A stretch of 64,000 nucleotides of DNA, taken from contig CM072338.1 in NCBI GenBank assembly GCA_036874045.1, forward strand, positions 22,156,501 to 22,220,500. Direction: 5' to 3'. Each line of letters starts with the position of its first letter. The first letter of the stretch is position 1. The position numbers were made by a program, and so were the translations under genes. The notes below the pieces were generated by a model, which saw only the letters and a list, made by a program, of their open reading frames with translations, was not told where the DNA came from and ran no database searches. Below are positions 38,323 through 56,471 of this stretch, piece after piece. The DNA comes from Cymodocea nodosa (Eukaryota > Streptophyta > Magnoliopsida > Alismatales > Cymodoceaceae).

Positions 38323-40097
38323 TTTCACTTAGTCATGGAAGATCATGCACATGTTTCATGTATTTAGATGTCTAACTTCTACTTCCACTATTCATGTGAA
38401 AAGTATATTTTAATTTTTCACTCCTATTATTCATAAAAATGTTCTCTATTTTTATCATCTATGGAAATGTTTCTTAATCTCGTCAAGTTTACAAACTTAA
38501 TGAATCTTTTTAGTGTAATCTCTTTTGTCGTAAGATCAACAATTATATTAGATGTAAGTATATAATTTAATTTTATTTCTCTACTTTTCATAATATCATG
38601 AATATAGTGATAATGTAAATTAATATGTTATACTCTTATAGTATTTACACCACTATATACAAGATTTATTGTCGCTTAATTATCACAATACATTTCTATT
38701 GATCAAATTGAGATTTAAGTCATTTAATTTTGATCTAAGTAGCATGTGATGCAACTACACTACAAGTAATATATTTAACTTTATGTGTATACTTAGCTAC
38801 ACATTCTTATTTTTTATTTCTCCAAGATACAATTGCACTTTCAAAGATAAAGACATATTCTGAAGTGAACTCATTATCTTTGTCACCACTTAGATTTACA
38901 TCTATATAACTAAGTATTTTAAGTTCATCTACTTAATAAGTCAACTTATGATGCAAAGTTCATTTCACATATTTCATTATTCTCTTGATAGCTTCTCAAT
39001 GTTTTGTTTTAGAATTACTTTAATATTTACAACATATGTCAAGTCCGATCTAGTACATAATATAGCATATATCAAACTTCCAACCACTTGGGTATAATGT
39101 GTTTCTATTTTAAAGGTTCTTTTCCATTTCCAGGACATTGATTATTACTTAATCTTTTTCCAAAAACATACGATATAAGAGTTGAAGAGTAATTCTTCAT
39201 TTCAAATCTTTTCAACATTGTACGTAGATATCTTTCATGATTTATATTTAATATTATAGATTTCCAATCACTAAAGATCTAAATTTCAAGAACATAAGAT
39301 GTTTCCCTCATATCCTTCATCTCAAATCTTTTACTAAGTTCTTCCTTTGTATTGTTTAACATGTCAATATTATTTTTAGCAAGTAAAATATTATCTACAT
39401 ATAAGGATAATATAATAAACTTGCTCTAACTTTTGCTAATATATAAACAATAGTCTAACATGTTTTAAATAAATCTCATTTTGACAATCACATCATGAAA
39501 CTTGTGATACCATTGTCTGGATGTTTATTTCAAACCATATATTGACTTATTCAATTTACATACTTTGTTCTTATGTCCTTCCACCTGAAATCCCTCAAGT
39601 TGACATATAAATTTTTTCCAGCAAAATACCATTCAAAAATGTAATTTTTACATCTATTTGATGTAATTCTAAATCCAAATGAGCAACAATAGTCAATATT
39701 ATCCTTATAGATGTGAACTTAATGACTAGTGAATAAGTTTCTTGATAATTAATTCTCGATTTTTGTGTATAACATTTAGTAACAAGTTGAGCTTTATATT
39801 TATCAATAGACCCATCAACCTTAAGCTTTTTCTTAAATATCTATTTGCATCCTATGACATTTCTATCATTAGGTAAATCACACAATTGTCAAACATTGTT
39901 CTTTTCTATTGAATCAATTTCATCATTCATGGTCTCAAGTCATAAATCTTTTTCCATTTTTTTGATAGCATCTATATACCTTATAGGTTCTATATGATTT
40001 TCCTTTATATCTGCTAATAAACATGAGGACTCACAAGAATATAAATAATAATCATTCATCCAAGTAGGTTGAGTCCTCATTCTTTTATAGGTTCATT

Positions 40098-40340
40098 TTA
40101 GTCCTCACCCACATTTTCCATGAATTTATCCATATTTTTTTCTCCTTCAATTATAGGGTATTGTTTCGAAATATCATTGAAATAATCATCACCCACTACA
40201 AGTAGTGGTTCCATTTCACTTTCATTTTCTTTTAAATTTTCAAGAAAAGTTACATCCCTATATTCAATGATTCTTTTTTCTTTATGAAAAAATCTGTAAT
40301 CAAAAGAATTTTCACAATAACCTATAAATATACACTTCAA
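40098..40340 (-). pseudogene. copia pol fragment after the integrase
   Basis: The words KCIFIGYCENSFDYRFF and YRDVTFLEN are the conserved region between integrase and reverse transcriptase of Ty1/copia proteins. An 80-codon open piece remains between stops. Confidence 0.8.
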
Positions 40341-40600
40341 GGTTCTAAAATCTGACTTATCCTTTAATTGTTCAGGAATAAGTACATGAGCTAGAGAAAC
40401 TCATTTTCTTAAATAATGTAAATTAAGTTTTGACCTAGTCTACAACTCATAAGGTGTACTAAATATAGATTTGGTAGATATTCTATTCAACACTTGATTT
40501 GTCGTAAGCAAAACCTCTCTCCAAAAACTTTTAGAGAGTCCTAAATGTGATACTTAACAGAATTCATAAGAGTTTTGTTTTTCCTTTTTGTTACACCATT

Positions 40601-40900
40601 TTATTGTAAAGTGTAAGACATTATTGTATATCTCTTGATTCCATACATTTCACAAAATAGTTCAAATTTATTAGAATTATATTCTCCACCTCTATTTAAT
40701 CTTAATACATTAATATTTCTTCTAAGTTTTTCTACTTCCAACTTGTATTTCTTAAAATAAGTTAAAACTTCACTTTTATGACTAATTAGATAAACATGAA
40801 TATATTTAAAAAAGTCGTCTATGAATGTTATAAAATATTCTTTATGATTATATATTTTGATACTAAGTGAACCACATACATCAGAATGAATTAAGTTCAA
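40601..40900 (-). pseudogene. copia integrase core fragment
   Basis: The words LIHSDVCGSL and YFITFIDDF hold the first two catalytic Asp of the integrase core, and LRLNRGGEYNSNKF the region before the Glu. The frame breaks before a full core is made. Confidence 0.85.
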
Positions 40901-40939
40901 TAATTCATCTAATCTATCTTATTCTAAATGATTTTTTAG

Positions 40940-41356
40940 TCATTTTTCAACTAAACAATGTTGACATTTATCTAATTCTACATTACTAATATGAGGTAAT
41001 AAATTCATTTTATGCAAATAGAGAATATTCTCCATTTGTTTCATTTTATGCATATTAACATGAACTAATCTTAAATGATACAATTTACATTCCATTAAAT
41101 AACACAAGATATAACCAAAAGCCACATCAATTTCATTTATTTCATTATCATTTACAAAAATTTGAAATAAATCATATTCTAATACATAAGTACCTAAACC
41201 AAAAATAACTTTATCATTTTCAATGGACACTCGCTTATTATAGAACTTGACTTCTAAGCCATTTTTCATTAGAATATCGACTAATATTAGATTTTGTCTC
41301 ATACCACGTACATAGAGGATGTCCTTTAAAATCATAATACTATTTTTTAGATCCAA
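40940..41356 (-). pseudogene. copia protease/GAG-pre-integrase fragment
   Basis: The word MILKDILYVRGMRQNLILV follows the protease. LYHLRLVHVNMHKM and CQHCLVEK form the His/Cys zinc-binding part that precedes integrase. Confidence 0.85.
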
Positions 41357-43143
41357 CTAATAGGTGTCAATACTTTCTACATCCAAATAGGTGTTATTAC
41401 TCATATAAATGTGTTGTTCCTTATAATTGAATTATTTAAAAGATTTAATTCCCTTTTTGATTTTGACAATGTGTCTAGTGTCACCCCAAATCAATCCATC
41501 AATTGTTAGAGTTAGAAACTAAGACGTTATTACATTCTACAATGTCAATAAAGACTCTCTTGCTCTTTGTATTTTGTTTTGTGTTCTTGCCTATATTTAT
41601 ATTTTTATTTAGATAATTTTCTTTATAATGACCAAATTAGTCATAAGCATGGCAAGAACCATATGGTTTCTTTCTTGGCATTTAATTTGACTTGTATTGG
41701 TTTCTATTAGGCCCATTCTTCCTTTTCTTGTTTCTGTAAAATCTTAACTTTTGAAAAATGACATTTGTTTTTTCTAAATTGGTCATGAAACACTTCCGAC
41801 GAGCCATAATTTCTTATTTTGTTCCTAACTTAGTTGACAATTTAAAAAGTTAAAGTGAGGTTGACCTTAGAGATGTTATCATATTGAAGTTATGTGTCAC
41901 ACTATTTAATATGGTTGATATTTATAGTATTTATGATATAGGTGTTCTTGCAATAATTAAATCTTTTGTCATGACAATCATATTATTGACATATTTTACT
42001 ATATTTTATTCCTCAAGCATTTTACATGAGTTAGTACTTTTGAAATAGTAGTTGAGTATTCATGTCAATAGTTTTATCATATTTCTCTTTTAAAGTCTTC
42101 CACAATGTACATGCAATAGTGTAATTTTCAAAATATTTTAGTAAACTATCCTTCACGAACATTAAACATTAGACTTCTAACATTCTTATCTTCCATTTCC
42201 CATTTCCTTACATCAATTTTAGAAGTGTTTTCATTTATTTTCAAAAGATTAGTTTCTAAAACATGTTTTAGATTATTATATTCTAATGTATGTTATATTT
42301 TCCTGTCATATATCATAGTTAACCTCATTTAGTTTCTCAATTTTTGTCATTTTAGTTGAGAATAACTTGCTAGCTATAATATCAATTCTACAATAAATAC
42401 AATTTTTCAAATTTAAAATTATGCAATCTCACAAAAAATTAAATTTGAAAAATAATAATAATTCCAAAAATCAATTTCAATTATAAAATAATTTGAATTC
42501 CAAATGAGACTTACAACAATATTAAAAAATTCAACAAAATTTTAATAAACATCCAATTAATGTATCATTCCAAAAATCATATAAAATTTCAATTTTCAAC
42601 TATTAATAACATGCAAAATTATAATTTCCAATTCAAGTTTAAATAACTTGCAATGTTAATCAAGACTATGTAAGATTGAATTTCCTTTCGATAATAATAA
42701 TCTAAAAGTTAACTTAGCATGTCAAATAAATCAACAAGATCAAATTATTTCTTAGAGATCTAATAAGCATGGAATAACCCCTTTAATCAAGGTAATATGA
42801 TTATTCCCAAAATAAATAAATAACCTAACCTCCGCTAGAGATCGGACAGAGCGGCTTCTACAAGTCACACACCCCCAAGAGTGGAGACTGCACGAAGGGA
42901 GATTTGTGCATTCGTCCTCGTAGTGTACCTTCTACAAGTAGCACTTAGGGCAGTTAGCGTCGACGTCAGGCGAAGGCAAGTTCGAGTGGAGCAGTGAGTG
43001 AGTAGACAAGTGAGATTGCAAAAGAGGCGGAAACGCGTGGGGGTCGGTGCACGTTCGATTTTGGGTGGATCGCAAAGGTCAGGAGCAGAGATCTACGAGC
43101 AGATCTTGGCGATACAATGGTGGCGGAACGTCACTCTAATACC

Positions 43144-43256
43144 ACTATTGATTAATTAGTCAGTCGACAAGGTAGATTCCAACGACAATTTAGAAGCTTT
43201 GACAGTACATCCTCCTCCTCCTCCTTGAATGATGACCATTCATTCCAACATTAACA
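43144..43256 (-). repeat. Shortened 5' LTR of the copia element
   Basis: On the minus strand it starts TGTTAATG and ends next to the primer-binding site with GACTAATTAATCAATA. It is about half the length of the other LTR, so it has an internal deletion, at a (CCT)n run near 43210-43223. Confidence 0.5.
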
Positions 43257-43592
43257 GTACATCATTTTCCCAAAAAGAAGAGCTATTCATGTGAAGATCC
43301 TTTCACAAGGTTAATGCTCGTTTCGTTTGCCCATGCAGGACCTCATCAAACAACCAAGAAAATGGTTCTCAAAGGTTCATTATGTTAAATAAATAACACC
43401 ATTCTTTTCATTATTTCTTTCTGTGGAGATCACATCAGCAATGGGAATATCAGAAACAACTATACTTTCCTTGAGATCAAATAGAAATTGTGATGGACCC
43501 ATCCCATGAAATCCTCCATTTATTCTCCCCCTTCCTCCCCTCCCCACGAAAGAGAAAAAGAAAAAGAAAAAGAAAAAAATAAAATAAAATTG
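43257..43592. other. 3' flank of the carboxypeptidase gene
   Basis: Likely 3' UTR of the serine carboxypeptidase, with a purine-rich (AAAAAG)n run near 43555-43580. Confidence 0.45.
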
Positions 43593-48523
<4,931 letters not shown>

Positions 48524-51500
48524 TCAATCATCTAAACCATATTCCTCCCCGAAATACTTGTCAACCAAGCAATTAGCCATGTTTCTCACGTCTTCGTTCT
48601 CGTGAAACTGGAACCTTTCCATCGCATCTATCCCATCTTCCTTCTCCACTAGCTTGGGCCCTTCCCCATTTGGTATTCCCCTCATAACCTGGGAAGGACC
48701 ATGACTTTACGTCAAGCTCAAACAGATAACTTCAATGATTTCACAAAATAAATGATTGTCCTACGATCCAGAGGCTATATTTGGATTAGGATGATTAAAA
48801 TTTTCTGTTTTTCGTCACATAAGAGAAAACATAATATGCTTACCAATTCCAAGAATTGAAGGCCAAGCTTTGCAGCCTCAATATCCAGAGAACGCACCAA
48901 ATTTATGAATCCTGGGATGCATCCCTTCTGGACAATTGAGACTAAGTGGTCCACAATGACATTTGGTTGTCTTTCACCTTCTGCTGGAGCAACACAGAGG
49001 TTGCCTAAAGCATATGCTGCTTCTTTTCTTATATCAAAAGTGGCAGTCAATAAAAGATGCAGTAATGTTGATGTGGCATCACTAGAGAATATTAACTGCT
49101 TATGTTCAAAAGAACCTGCAGCTACATTGGACAGAACCCATGTTGCCTCCTACATGAGGTATTTTTTTATTAGGATGGAGAAATTAATTTTTTTCACAAT
49201 TAAAATGAATCATCTTTACCTTTTTTAAGACTCGATGATGACCCTGCATGCATTTTATTAGTGCTGAAATGACACTATCTGGAAATTGAGCAATCTAATA
49301 AATTTTACCTATAGTAATATGACATGAATTAAAGAGACAAAACGTCATATACCATGAACCTACTTGTTATGTTCTGCCCCACCAAAAGAACAACATTAAT
49401 AGTATAGCTCTCACCAGCAACAAAGTTTCCCAAGCTTCGAAGAACCTGAAGAAAGAAAACATCAAACAGCATAAACATAAAATATAATGTGGTCCAAAAA
49501 ATTTGATATGCATGCATCCAACAAATAACAACAAAATTCACAACAGCGATGGAACTTGGGTGACAAGATGATGCTGTATGATTTAAGAGTACAACTTTTA
49601 GTATAAGGGAACTTCTCAAAAATATATCAAAGTCAGATTAGTTTATTCCAGCAAACAATGTAATGAGTTCGGCAAGGTTTAGCAACAGGTGGTAGAAAAT
49701 GGTGTATAGGGGATGATAACATTGGAGGAGCTAATGATTAATGAGGTTACGATAGATTAAAACTTAATTATCAAACAATTCAATATGGGGTGGTAGGTAG
49801 CTGCAGATATCTGTTAAACATCAACTTCAACATGTACTTTACCTAATACCATGTATGACTACAATTCCTTGTACAATGCAGATAACAGAACATAAGCATC
49901 AAGCAATCGTAGCAAACAAAAAATAGCAACATAGTTACCATGTCTTGATTATTACCGGAATGAGCAATTGCACATTTTCTGATCCTTGCAGCCTCTCCAC
50001 GAGAAGTTGTATGATGCCATTTTTAACAAGTACGTCAGTAGCTCTATGTGATAAAGCTGATAGATACACAACTATCCATGCCACTTCAGTTGCCAACTCC
50101 TCATCCCTATGTTAAAATCCATACACTAATTACCTATGTTTCAATTGCAATAATACATAAAATGTTACTCAAAGAGAAAGCACATTATGCAGTCGAAGAA
50201 TAAAAACCAGGCAAGTAACTTGTTTTGGAAATACTAAACATTGTTAAAAAGTACTCACTACTTGGTAGTGAAAATATACGATAGGAACTACATTTTGGTC
50301 ATGCATGTACCTATTTGACCGACTAATGTGCAGGTTCTTAATTGATTACAGTTGTGATTCAAGTCCTTGTGATTAAGGAAAATGGACGAATGGAATGGAT
50401 GAGATCAAAAAGAAATAACAATATTAATCTCACTGCTAAAAAATCCCTCTCAAAAAAGGGGCAAAGAACAGATCCATACATCTTTAGACATAAAAGAAAG
50501 TCTGCCTCCCATGCATTTTCCATCATCAAAACCAACCAAAAAAAAACAATAGCTAGTTTTAGAAGCTTACGCTTTTTTCAGGTGCCTAACAATTGCTTCT
50601 AGTACACCATTAATTTTTATGAATTCGGTTGCTGCCATGGCATCAGGACCCTGCAAGAGTAATTTTCAATTCTTAGTTTCGACATTTTTTACACAAGGTA
50701 ATCAATAAATCAAACAAAATAATATGGCTGTATCCACAATAATATAAATTCAACTTATTTAATTAAAAAGCATGAACCAAAAACCAAGTGGCCAAAGAAA
50801 CTAGTCAAAAGTAACATCTGATTATTGCATTCACATATAATTATTGGATAATGTTGAATTTGTTATATAACATAGCCTGCAGAAGAGCATCTCTGTCGAA
50901 TGTGCTTTTCCTAATACAAGAGAGCCCTTCCAACTCAAACAAAGCTATTAAGATGATTGCTTTGTTGAAAAAAATGATTTCCAAAACATATTTTACAATA
51001 CATAATTATTTTGCACAAGCTATAAAAAAATCAAGAGTAAGAACTTGAGTTCAGAGAAAGTAGATCTGCAGATGAATTCTCATAGAAATATTTTATCCAC
51101 TTTTTTGAGGTCAACAATGAATAACTCCCAATGTATTGAGATAACATGCTAGAAAAGATGATAAATAGATCCACAAGTGATTTCCTAGAGTTCAATCTTC
51201 CAGCAAGATGTGAGATATCTTGAGGAGAAGAAACATTTACAATTTAATGGGTCCAAAATCGGCAACAATCTCCACAACTTCCACTTGGAGATGAGGAAGT
51301 TGAAGGATAATCAAAGAGATCAAAGTTCATTCCTATACTCCCCTCTTAAGAATCAACAATTATCCTCCCACACGAGCCACACAAAATTCTGAAAAAGGAA
51401 AACCATGTAGTGTTCTGGTGAACAATTATATACGCTATTTTTGAATTGGATGAGGAGGAAGTGCTTGGAGTAAATGGATTCCATCTGGTTTACCATGTCT

Positions 51501-54500
51501 TAGAATTTGCATGGCTCACGTAAGACAGTAATTGTTGATAATTAAAGGAGTTGTGGGAACTTATGAACATACTTATCATGATGGATGCCCAGATGTCCTA
51601 GTGAAATTTGGCCCTGCCTGGGCCATTTGGGTTATTGGGCATCCATGATGCCACCTAGATGGATCTAGTGGCATTTTCCAGTGATTCCTTTGATGGATTC
51701 TGAGTAAGATCTCATCTACTAGCATTAGTTAGAACTAGCTTGACGTGAATCATTACCTTTTTTGTCATAGTTATTGGTTGGTTGATGGGGTAACCCTAGC
51801 CAAGGAAAAAGGTCCAGGTCATTGACTTGCCTCATTTGTCTTCTTCCCCCTAGCTATTCATGCGATTTTATCCCCCATTAGGAGATTATTCGTAACAGTC
51901 AACCCAGTGAATAATTTGCACAAAGTGACTTGGGCTCGGCAGTTAGACTACGCAATAAAAGCTGCCATAATTTTTTCCTGTTAATACAACAGGACTGCAA
52001 ACTATAAGTATGAAATATGGAACTTCTAAAATGGCACACTATAGAGAATAACTTCTTGCAAGAAATTTGCAAACTTAGTTTGATACATAAATAAACTAGA
52101 TGGCAAACACACAATCAATCCTGTGAAAATTGAAAATAATTGAGTTGTAATGAACAACCTTTATCAGATTTGACAACACCCAAGCAGATGTCCTCGCTGT
52201 GGAGCCCTTGTCAGCCATCATCATTCGTGCAAGTGGTGATAAGACTCCTTGAGATAGCAAAATGTCTCTCATATCCTGTCCTTCTCCGGCAACATTTCCA
52301 ATTGCCCAAGCACACTGCTCAGCCACCACCATAGAACTTTTCTCTATGGATAAATGCAACTTAGTCTAAAGAAATGACCATCAATATTCTCACATGGAAA
52401 ATAAAAGTAAATAGGTCACAAACGGATAACCAGCTTTTGGAACAGTCGATTCAACAAAGCCAAATTTCCAAATGGTATTGAGCTAGAGAACAAATTGGAG
52501 ATAGAATTGATTTTGATAATAAACAGATGAGAGTTTTGCTTGAGCTGAGATACCATTGGGTATGGGGAAATGTTTAAAATTATTTTCCTACTTTTTTTTG
52601 AAGAGATATTTTCCTACAATTGATATTTGACACCATTAAGAAGAAGCATACTCTGAAAGTTTCAAAATGACAAACACAACGAGAAATCAACCTCCAAGAT
52701 GAGCAACAAGCAAAGGTAGTGCAGGCAATATTGACTTTGTCTGTTCTGGTTCCCCAGCTGCCATGTTAGTGAGGCACCAAGCTGCCTCAAGCAACTACAA
52801 AACAAGAATGTAAATGATAAAAATAACATCTCCTGAGTAGTAAATGGAAGCTATTATTTAACAAAAAAATGATAAATTCCCAAAATTGACTCTGACACAT
52901 ACAACATCAAAATGACTTATGAACAACAATCAAAAGATATGTGAAAATTTGAGTATCAATCATGATAAGAAAATGATACCAAAATAACTGTATCATTCAT
53001 GTAACATTTTGGTAACATTTGTGTTCGGTCAATTTTGAGGTTTGAATACTAAATCCTTCACTAACCGAAAAAAAGTATGACAAAGATAAGCATCTAAAAT
53101 AAACTATAAGGGTATATTTTGGTTGTAGCAAAAAACTTCACAGGAAAACCGAGACAAGAAATTTGATGTAAAAATCACCCAATGAAGAATTAATCAAATA
53201 AAAAAGTAGATATTTTAAATTCTCAAACAAGTAACTAAAAGGAAGTTAATCACCAAACCTGTTCATCAGGTAAACCAAATGACAGGCATTGTATGAGAAG
53301 TGGCACTGCTCCAGCTTGAATAACTACATCAACAGGAGGCACATCAGATCTTGACAATAAGCGCCTCAAATTACGAAGAGCATCCACCTTTTTCTGTGCA
53401 GCACCTTTACCTCTAAAAAATTATCACAAAGTTAACATTTTTCAATAAACATCGTTTAATTTATGTATATCAAGATCAATGATAAAGCATACTTATTAAA
53501 GCATTTTTCTGTCTAGGTGTCACCTGTGCAGCTTAAGCACTAGGCCAGGTCTAGGAACTTTAACACCAAGACATATGTTAATTTTTCTGATTTGTTTTTT
53601 TTACATATTTAAAAATATTTTATTTTAATCTTGCCTTACTTTGTATATTAAAACTTGAAGCTTTATTTTGTATTTTACAACATTAAATTTTAAATTTAGT
53701 CTGCAATGAATATATCCATCAATAATTGCATATAACCATGCAATATGTAATAACTGTTTTTTCCTTTACTTAAAATGCCTAATCATCCAAGGTGCCTTAG
53801 TTTCATGCCAAAACACTTTAACACCTTGATAACTACGAAACACACTAAAGAAGTAGTTAATATGTCAAAAAATTACGTCATGGTCCACACAGAGTTCTTC
53901 AATTTGTTTGGAAACCTAGATGGCTAGATGCTCAAGTGAAGTCACTGTCTACATTCTACAACGGTCATATTTGGATTTATCCTACTTTTCTTGTAGCAGT
54001 GCCTAGTGTTAAAACACAACCCTTGGTGAAGCTAGGTAGCTCATGCGTGGGCCAGAGTCTCTACCTATTTTTTATAAAAAACCACTGAATTTTTTATATA
54101 TAACAAAAAAAGGATTAGAATTGCTGTCCATCCTCCTGAGTTTTTATGCCTAGAAGCTCTTCGAACCTCCTCCTGCAGTAACGCATTTATTTGCTTGCAT
54201 GGCAAAGCCAGCAACCACAACCCATAAATATTTTGCATGCAAAATGACCAAGGCCATTTTTTATTTTTAGGTAATAGAATAGTACTGTTAAACAAGAGCA
54301 ACTGAGAATTCCCAACAAGAAAATAGACAAAAAATACAAGATAAACAAGATGCTTACAACAAGAGTTTTGTTTACCATGTCGTTCAAAATACAATAACTG
54401 AAATCTTACACATATGAAATGGCAGATTTTAATTCATCCACACAATGCAAAGTCTGAGTGTTCAAAATTGTTTGCTCTTCATCAATATTCATACTGCCTT

Positions 54501-55599
54501 CAGAAAAAGTCCCACCATCTTTAATAATGCCATCTCTACATAAGCGTTTTGCACGAACAAGTGCATCTCTCCTTTCTTTACCAATTGCAATTGCATGTTG
54601 CCGTCTTCGATTAGCCGCAGCATCATGGACTGATTCCAACAAGTAAGTGTCAAAGAGGAAAAATGTGTAGAAGAGAATATCTGTAAAGTGAGACCTGAGT
54701 ATAACCTTACATCAAATATTGGCAACCCTAATTTACTGCAACTGATTTACACCTCTTTTTGATAGTGATTGATTTACATTATTTATTGTCTAGAAACCAA
54801 ACTTCACGTTATATGCTCATTTCTAACTCATAGATCAATCTCAGAACAGGCAAGATTGTTGAACAGCATTGCATTCTTCCTTGACCATATTGTCCAGCAA
54901 ATTGCATGTGTCGTGAGTAGCAGAAACTATCTTAGATCGAAGGATGGTAAAGCAATGACTCATATTCTAGTGAAGTGTGAAAGGAATGGCCACAAAGGAA
55001 GCGACCAGGGAGAATTATGAGGATTTCTCTAAGAGGTTTCCGGAATTTTGCTCGTAAAGGCACGAAAGTGGGGAGTAATTGTTACACACCGCTAGTTACT
55101 CAACCACATAATTTTGCCACGTATCATATAAACTTGGCTCAAAGTATAAATAGGGTCAACGTATCGTCACAAAGACGGCGTAAAAACTTGTCTTCATCTT
55201 CTATCTACGTCTTCGTACGTAAACCCCATTGATCAGCGTGGCTACGGTTCTTTCCGGCCAACACCATAGGGAGCTCTCAGCGCGACAGTCCTAGTCAGGC
55301 CGTCCGCCGATCCCAACGTCTAAGTGTGCTTCGAGAGGATATCACGACCTTCCACAAAAAGGACTAAAGGAGTGGTACTCAACACCTTAATCTAGACAAG
55401 CCAATCAGTGGAACATGGAACCCTAGGTGACAGGAAAGAAAACGAGCAACAGCAAATCGATAGGAAACAACGTTCTGTGGTGCAGACCGGGAAAGGAAAG
55501 GGAAGAAGAAAAGAAAAGGAGAGAAGACGAACCTGAGGACTTGACGGGGTCTCTATTCTGGGAGTGGAAAGGAGAAGGCATAGCTACTTCGTCCGCCAT
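48524..55599 (-). CDS. IMPA9: Importin subunit alpha, IMPA-9 type
   Basis: Eleven exons: 55599-55533, 54629-54410, 53412-53259, 52794-52692, 52343-52159, 50650-50571, 50106-49956, 49445-49364, 49278-49220, 49149-48844 and 48688-48524, giving 523 aa (Arabidopsis IMPA-9 is about the same length). After a short N-terminus, residues about 25-50 hold a basic segment (ANRRRQHA, KERRDALVRAKRLC), a divergent importin-beta-binding domain. Armadillo repeats follow with the Trp/Asn ladder that binds nuclear localisation signals: AAWCLTNMA, CAWAIGNVAGEG, SAWVLSNLI, VAWIVVYLS, ATWVLSNVAAGS, AAYALGNLC. The end GIDAMERFQFHENEDVRNMA and DKYFGEEYGLDD is diagnostic. It carries cargo to the nuclear pore together with importin beta. 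Exon 8 has a weaker donor (A/GTAGGT). It lies head-to-head with the phosphatase gene. Confidence 0.94.
53505..53840. mobile_element. MITE-like repeat in IMPA9 intron 2
   Basis: It starts near CTGTCTAGGTGTCACCTGTGC and ends in CACCTTGATAACTACG, almost the same end as the repeat at 2774-2789. The centre is AT-rich and non-coding. Confidence 0.45.
54930..55420 (+). mobile_element. LTR-like insertion in IMPA9 intron 1
   Basis: A GC-richer block with TGTTACACACC near 55080, a promoter-like GTATAAATAGGG near 55145 and a C/T-rich downstream part resembles a solo or partial gypsy-type LTR. No flanking repeat or primer-binding site could be confirmed. It could instead be an alternative promoter or exon region. 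Confidence 0.3.
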
Positions 55600-56471
55600 T
55601 GCGCTTCCAACACGCACCGCCGACTCCCACGGCAACAGGCGAGTGAAGCTCTTCTGGTCGGATTTCCTCAGAAGAATTCTTCTGCTCCGATATTGTCCAG
55701 GTGCTCGAGGAAAAGATCGCTCCGCAGCAGACCGCGGATTCTGCGGGAACTCCAAATGAACGCCAGCCTTTTCATTTCGCGCTGGCGACGTTCCCTTCTG
55801 GAGATTATAATTTTTTTATTAAATATTTATCACATAATGTGTAAATTTTTATAACATTAAATAAATGTTGATTCTCGACGTAAATGCCTTTTTTCACATG
55901 TATTTGTCGGCTTGTTTCGATTCTGCAACGTTTAGATGAAACTTTTCCGTCATATTATAATTTTTTTATTAAACATCCTTCGTGAGCTAAATGCCACCGT
56001 AGAAGTCGAAACTTTTCTGCCAAATTTTGATCACTGAGTTTTAAAAGAAAAATAATGATTAATATAACTTAGATTAGGTTGAATTATATGATTGTATCTA
56101 TATTAAAAAATATATAATATTTAAAAATGATGGCGATGCTAAGGAAACTCCCTGATGACGATATCAAAAACATTTTATTCAATGATTTTAAGGGAAACCA
56201 GAATTTGTAAATCTCGAACATTCGTTGGAAAATATAGTTGTTAAAGTTAAAATTAGAATTACATACTTGTTACTGATTAAGGAAACAACACCGTCCTTCA
56301 AACCCTAATTAAGAAAAATATAGTAGTTTTCTCAAGAGAAAGGGAAGGGAGGGAAGAAGAAGACGAGAAGACATGCGCAAGACGAAGCTGGCATACTTCG
56401 GCCTTTCGATTCTTCCCCGTTACACCGTAAAAACCTAATTTTATTTTAATCCGGCTACCGCTGTCGCCGCC
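55600..56471. promoter_or_regulatory. Shared divergent spacer, IMPA9 and LPP-gamma
   Basis: 872 bp separate the two start codons. The outer parts are GC-rich leaders and the middle (about 55800-56290) is AT-rich. A telo-box, AAACCCTA, lies at 56300-56307. No TATA box is convincing for either gene, as is usual for housekeeping genes. Confidence 0.5.

Larger units (their letters stand above)
38095..43256 (-). mobile_element. Decayed Ty1/copia LTR retrotransposon
   Basis: Read on the minus strand the order is: LTR end near 43256 (TGTTAATGTTGGAATGAATGG), primer-binding site near 43145 (TGGTATTAGAGTGA, close to the initiator-Met tRNA type), gag region with a weak Cys knuckle near 41690-41640, protease/GAG-pre-integrase (41356-40940), integrase (40900-40601), reverse transcriptase (about 39900-39100), RNase H (about 38950-38600) and the second LTR (about 38322-38095). 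This order is Ty1/copia. Reverse-transcriptase words such as FTSIRIILTIVAHLDLELHQ are readable. Stops are frequent in every domain, so it is dead. The 5' LTR is only about 115 bp against about 228 bp for the 3' one. Confidence 0.88.

Noticed and set aside
38090..43262. Target-site duplication around the copia element
   Set aside because: The five bases on either side of the proposed LTR ends do not match, so no duplication is claimed.
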